From SFEB01 sp964612455 (lineage in GTDB: Bacteria; Bacillota; Clostridia; Christensenellales; CAG-314): a DNA stretch of 23,068 nt. The notes beneath the pieces are model-generated. The model saw only the letters and a program-made list of their open reading frames with translations. It did not search any database and was not told the DNA's origin. The stretch spans positions 1 to 23,068 of the forward strand of contig CAZTCB010000021.1 in the NCBI GenBank assembly GCA_964612455.1, written 5' to 3'. A program made the position numbers and the translations under genes. Every line of letters starts with the position of its first letter. The first letter of the stretch is position 1. Below, in pieces: positions 20,263 through 23,068 of the stretch.

Positions 20263-21162
20263 ATGGGTACGACAAAGCGTTTAATACATATTTTCGGCGG
20301 ATTGATTCAGTTGTTGCTGGGCATCGCCGTCTTGTTTGCCGCGGGAGCGACGTTTTACAACTGGGTGATATCGCGCGCTTACGACGCCGTATTAAGCGTC
20401 ACTATGATTAATCTCGTCAGGCTGACCGGCTGGAGCGAAACCGCCCTCGCCGTCGTGACGCCGATAGCTTTTCTTTTGTTTGGATTAGCGTTGGTTTTTA
20501 CGGCGACGGACCTCATGAGTAGTCCGTACACAGACAAGACGAAAAAGCATTGCCGCGAAAAGAGGTTTTTATCAGTCCTGTCCGCCCTGCTCGACGGTAC
20601 GGCATGCGTTTTTATTTTTAAAAACATGTTCAACGACGATACGGCAAAGTTTGCTCGGTTTGCCTGCATACTCTTTTTGCTGCTTGCGGCGGCTGAGCTG
20701 ACTACCGCCTTTTTGAGCTATACCAAGCATCTCGACAAAAAACGTTTTGCGACGGATATAGACGAGCAAAAAGACGACTCCGTCCAGACCACCGTCAACG
20801 CGGAAGAATTTAACGAAAGAGCCGCTTTATTGCGAAAACTATACGTGAAAGGAAAAATCAACGAAAATACCCTTAAAAAAGGTTTGTCGATACTAATGTC
20901 TCTCCCCGTAGACATGCCTTTGGAATTTAAACTAAAACACCTCGATACCTTTGTCAAGAAAAAACTACTGAGCGCAAACGATTTGCCTTTTTACGTATGC
21001 AAAGCCGTTATCGCGCCTTGCTCGTCGTCTACCAAAGAGAGATTAAAATACGTCGAGTCGCTCCACACCAAAGGCATCGTCAACGAAGCCGCTTTCAACT
21101 TTATCGTCGAAAAACTAATGGGCCCCGCTCCGCAAACCGCGCCGAGTCAAACCAACCGCTGA
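20263..21162 (+). CDS. Membrane protein with three SHOCT-like tail repeats
   Basis: A 299-aa protein with about four membrane segments (roughly 11-32, 62-82, 103-121, 131-152) and a cytoplasmic tail. The tail contains three related units about 36-37 residues apart: 186-212 (RAALLRKLYVKGKINENTLK), 223-250 (KLKHLDTFVKKKLLSANDLP) and 259-286 (ERLKYVESLHTKGIVNEAAF). Each has a helix, a K-G-I/L turn and a second helix, which is the SHOCT layout (LxxLxxL..GxIt..EF). Unknown overall family. The ATG has an AAAGGAG SD at 7-8 nt. It is a single-gene unit. No enzymatic signature is visible; protein-protein contact through the tail is the likely role. Confidence 0.72.
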   Translation: MGTTKRLIHIFGGLIQLLLGIAVLFAAGATFYNWVISRAYDAVLSVTMINLVRLTGWSETALAVVTPIAFLLFGLALVFTATDLMSSPYTDKTKKHCREKRFLSVLSALLDGTACVFIFKNMFNDDTAKFARFACILFLLLAAAELTTAFLSYTKHLDKKRFATDIDEQKDDSVQTTVNAEEFNERAALLRKLYVKGKINENTLKKGLSILMSLPVDMPLEFKLKHLDTFVKKKLLSANDLPFYVCKAVIAPCSSSTKERLKYVESLHTKGIVNEAAFNFIVEKLMGPAPQTAPSQTNR

Positions 21163-21184
21163 CGGCAACGAAAAAACTCGGGAT

Positions 21185-21276
21185 ACGGCAAAAAACAGGC
21201 GGACGGGTATCGCCCAACCAACCGATACGCACAATATCTACTTTGCCGTGCGTTGTCGGGCAATAACTGTTTTTTT
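21185..21276. other. Structured intergenic segment
   Basis: Two nested perfect inverted repeats: ACGGCAAA (21185-21192) with TTTGCCGT (21242-21249), and inside them GTATCG (21207-21212) with CGATAC (21223-21228). A T7 tract follows at 21269-21275. It lies after the stop of the SHOCT-repeat gene and before the end of the convergent gene. A second stem AAAACGGCG / CGCCGTTTT (21292-21300, 21335-21343) follows. It could be a terminator region or a structured RNA tail. I see no gene in 21163-21382. Confidence 0.4.
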
Positions 21277-21382
21277 ATTAAAAAACCCCAAAAAACGGCG
21301 ACAAAACCGAGCCTTTTTACAGACGCGTTTTTACCGCCGTTTTCATTTTTATTTTAATCCTTCTACCTGTCCGACAGCCGAC

Positions 21383-22123
21383 TCACGCCAAACCTGCCTG
21401 CGACAGCACTCGGTAAAGACTCAACAAATCGTCGTCGCCGAGTTTGTTCACTTTTGCCGTGTTTTTGAGCCCCACCCACGCTTGACGTATCGTTTCATCG
21501 TCGCGCTTTAATATAGCGTTGCCGAGAGAAACGGCTGCCAGCGTGCACTCGTTTCGGCTGCTTGCGGAACGAAAAGAATCTCCGTTTATCGTCTTGCAAA
21601 GCGTTTCTATCTCTTTAGTAAGCTGTTTTACGTCGTCGTCCGTCAAGCAAGACGCCAAAGCACTATCCGCCTCGTCATCATCCAGAAAGGTCCTTTCGCC
21701 GAGCAAAATACTCTCGCCCGCATTTTTAAACGGATACAATACTCCGTTGCAAAAACGCTGAAAGGACGCAAAGTCGTCGGTATCGGAAAAAAACTCCTGC
21801 AAAAATTGCAAAAAATTACGTCGTCCCTCGTCTATTTCCGCCAAAAGACACACGACCAGACTAAAACAACGATATTTATCCGCAGGCAATACGAATTTCA
21901 AATGAGCTTTGCCGTCCTTAAAATAAAACACGCGACTGCGTTCAAACTCTTCGACGTACGACACGTGCGCCAAACTGTCGGAAAGAGCCTCGATAAACGT
22001 CGGCGTCGTCGCGATACACCTCAAAAGGTTGCTCAACGCTTTTTGAAATAAAAGCAGGTGACTGTCTACGAGTTCGTCCACACGAGAACAAAATATCGCC
22101 GCCGATTTTTGATTCGCTGTCAT
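21383..22123 (-). CDS. Unknown soluble 246-aa protein
   Basis: Not recognised. A largely helical, acidic protein with no signal peptide and no membrane span. Helical stretches include CSRVDELVDSHLLLFQKALS, IEALSDSLAHVSYVEEFE, RRNFLQFLQEFFSDTDDF and DDDVKQLTKEIETLCKTING. The C-terminus AVSLGNAILKRDDETIRQAW resembles tandem-helix bundles. The ATG has an AAGGAGGGG SD at 5 nt and an extended -10 promoter. It is convergent with the SHOCT-repeat gene and divergent from DUF4364. There is no conserved catalytic motif. Confidence 0.8.
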   Translation of the reverse strand: MTANQKSAAIFCSRVDELVDSHLLLFQKALSNLLRCIATTPTFIEALSDSLAHVSYVEEFERSRVFYFKDGKAHLKFVLPADKYRCFSLVVCLLAEIDEGRRNFLQFLQEFFSDTDDFASFQRFCNGVLYPFKNAGESILLGERTFLDDDEADSALASCLTDDDVKQLTKEIETLCKTINGDSFRSASSRNECTLAAVSLGNAILKRDDETIRQAWVGLKNTAKVNKLGDDDLLSLYRVLSQAGLA

Positions 22124-22143
22124 TTGTCCCCTCCTTCCGTCAA

Positions 22144-22172
22144 ATTATAGCACAACGGGAAAAAATAAACAA
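22144..22172 (-). promoter_or_regulatory. Promoter of the 246-aa protein gene
   Basis: On the minus strand TTGTTT (22172-22167), a 17-nt spacer ending TGC, and TATAAT (22149-22144), an extended -10, 20 nt before the ATG. Confidence 0.75.
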
Positions 22173-22208
22173 CAGAAAATAATAAAAAAATAAATTTAGT
22201 CAAATAAG

Positions 22209-22237
22209 TTGTAATATTTTTAACTTTGTATTAAAAT
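22209..22237 (+). promoter_or_regulatory. Promoter of the DUF4364 gene
   Basis: TTGTAA (22209-22214), a 17-nt spacer and TAAAAT (22232-22237). The predicted transcript would begin near 22244, just in front of the hairpin at 22247. Confidence 0.5.
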
Positions 22238-22246
22238 GTATTTGGT

Positions 22247-22304
22247 GCGACGTTTTGCATCGTTTTTATATTTTGAGTAAAAAACGTGCAATTTTTTACG
22301 TCGC
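22247..22304 (+). promoter_or_regulatory. Leader hairpin with T6, possible attenuator
   Basis: TTGCA-t-CGTTTTT (22255-22267) pairs with AAAAACG-TGCAA (22280-22291), a 12-bp stem with one bulge, directly followed by T6 (22292-22297), like an intrinsic terminator. Outside it, GCGACGT (22247-22253) pairs perfectly with ACGTCGC (22298-22304), which touches the GTGAGG SD at 22305. The structure lies wholly between the promoter and the start codon. Confidence 0.55.
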
Positions 22305-22315
22305 GTGAGGTTGGT

Positions 22316-22858
22316 TTGGCAGATTTTGTATTGGATGCCGCGCAAAATAAACTATTGTTGCTGTTTGTATTTGACAAGATGGAGATGCCGCTGACGGAAG
22401 ACTCTCTGTCCGATTTGTGTTGCAGCTCAAACGGCTGGTTAAACTACATGGACTTTAAGTTTGCGCTGACACAGCTCATCGAGGCAAATTTCGTCTACCA
22501 CACAAACAAAAACAGCAGCGGTTCGCCGTTGTACACCATTACGCCCGAAGGTCGCGTATGTCTGGCGCATTTTTTCGTAAGGCTTCCGTCGAGTCTGCGC
22601 GAACAAATAAGCAACTGCGTCAAACTCAGCCGTCTCACCTACCGCCGCAAACAAGAGTATTTTAGCGACTACCACAAAAACGCAGACGGCACGTACGACG
22701 TGATTTTAAAAATCCTCGAACCGACTCAACAGCAACCCACCCTCGACGTCAAGATAAACGTCCCAAACCGCAGCATCGCAAAGTTTATCTTTACCAAATG
22801 GGAGGACAAAGCCGCAAACGCTTTTCAAATGCTGTACGACTACCTGAGTACAGACTGA
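22316..22858 (+). CDS. DUF4364 family protein
   Basis: A 180-aa protein (from the TTG at 22316) with a winged-helix-like N-terminal part: DAAQNKLLLLFVFDKMEMPLT, then WLNYMDFKFALTQLIEANFV and YTITPEGRVCLAHFFVRLPS, followed by a C-terminal sensor-like beta region (DGTYDVILKILEP, TLDVKINVPN). This agrees with the DUF4364 pattern, thought to be a DNA-binding regulator of unknown target. I prefer TTG 22316 because GTGAGG is 5 nt before it and family members usually begin a few residues before the N-K-L-L motif. A GTG at 22286 gives ten more residues but sits inside the leader stem with no SD. A hairpin before the gene suggests regulated expression. Confidence 0.82.
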   Translation: MADFVLDAAQNKLLLLFVFDKMEMPLTEDSLSDLCCSSNGWLNYMDFKFALTQLIEANFVYHTNKNSSGSPLYTITPEGRVCLAHFFVRLPSSLREQISNCVKLSRLTYRRKQEYFSDYHKNADGTYDVILKILEPTQQQPTLDVKINVPNRSIAKFIFTKWEDKAANAFQMLYDYLSTD

Positions 22859-22909
22859 CGACGGCAACTGCAAAACACGCGACGCCAATCGCGCACATTG
22901 ATTGCATAT

Positions 22910-22933
22910 CGGCAGCAAAAACGCCGTTTTTTT
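22910..22933 (+). terminator. Weak terminator after DUF4364
   Basis: CGGC (22910-22913) and GCCG (22923-22926) pair across 9 nt and are followed by T7. The stem is only 4 bp, so confidence is modest; it lies about 50 nt after the stop. Confidence 0.4.
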
Positions 22934-22963
22934 AAAAAAACAAAACATTTTTAATCAAATCGA

Positions 22964-22992
22964 TTGATTTTTTTTTCGTTTTGTTATATTAT
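22964..22992 (+). promoter_or_regulatory. Promoter of tRNA-Pro
   Basis: TTGATT (22964-22969), a 17-nt spacer and TATTAT (22987-22992), 10 nt before the tRNA. Confidence 0.7.
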
Positions 22993-23002
22993 AAACGAGT
23001 TG

Positions 23003-23068
23003 CGAGGTGTAGCGCAGTTGGTAGCGCGCATGGTTCGGGACCATGAGGTCGTGGGTTCAAATCCCGTC
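23003..23068 (+). tRNA. tRNA-Pro (anticodon CGG), cut by the window end
   Basis: Acceptor CGAGGTG, D arm GCGC-AGTTGGTA-GCGC, anticodon arm CATGG-TTCGGGA-CCATG with CGG at 23036-23038 and G37 as in prolyl tRNAs, T arm GTGGG-TTCAAAT-CCCGT. The 3' acceptor strand lies beyond the window, so it is partial. Confidence 0.92.

Overview
The window looks like a chromosomal piece of an uncultured, probably gut-associated member of the Clostridia (Firmicutes). Support comes from the PadR / HAAS (DUF1700) / DUF4097 operon, a DUF4364 gene, a DUF3343 gene beside a class-V cysteine desulfurase, Shine-Dalgarno (SD) sites of AGGAGG type, and many sigma-A promoters with 17-bp spacers (TTGACA / TATAAT, often with an extended TGn -10). 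No ribosomal RNA or phylogenetic marker allows a genus-level call.

Left part (1-6,840). A cysteine desulfurase-like gene (-) is divergent from a DUF3343 gene (+). They are followed by nth (endonuclease III, apparently leaderless) overlapping obg (ribosome-assembly GTPase). A DEDDh exonuclease with a C-terminal BRCT-like region lies on the minus strand. Next is a compact three-gene minus-strand operon of padR, a HAAS-domain membrane protein and a membrane-anchored DUF4097 beta-repeat protein. It is driven by a promoter whose -10 lies inside a 23-bp dyad and ends at a 14-bp perfect hairpin.

Centre (6,841-12,410). A minus-strand run sua5 - rpiB - unknown membrane protein - guaB - guaA probably forms one operon. 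It combines tRNA t6A synthesis, pentose phosphate isomerisation and GMP synthesis. It starts at a leaderless sua5 promoter and ends at a 10-bp hairpin after guaA.

Accessory part (about 12,640-16,120). It begins just after a tRNA-Asn(GUU) gene and its terminator. The DNA becomes visibly more AT-rich and the genes stop being recognisable. It holds an imperfect palindromic repeat, a 27-bp direct repeat 1,446 bp apart, two unknown co-transcribed genes (161 and 128 aa), three tiny overlapping ORFs with excellent SD sites (31, 27 and 23 aa, the second a single-span membrane peptide), an unknown 112-aa gene and an 80-aa protein with an AP2 / arm-binding-like look. A perfect 21-bp hairpin follows. 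An XRE repressor gene is then divergent from a membrane zinc-ribbon gene, across three AACTGACT half-sites. This is the best candidate for something undescribed, probably a small integrated island or its remnant, but the sequence does not prove a function.

Right part (16,100-23,068). Two small membrane genes (-) are divergent from a 474-aa YwaF/TMEM164-like membrane protein (+). gdhA follows (-), with a perfect consensus promoter. Then come a membrane protein with three SHOCT-like tail repeats (+), an unknown soluble protein (-), and DUF4364 (+), preceded by a hairpin plus T6 that looks like a leader attenuator. A truncated tRNA-Pro(CGG) closes the window.
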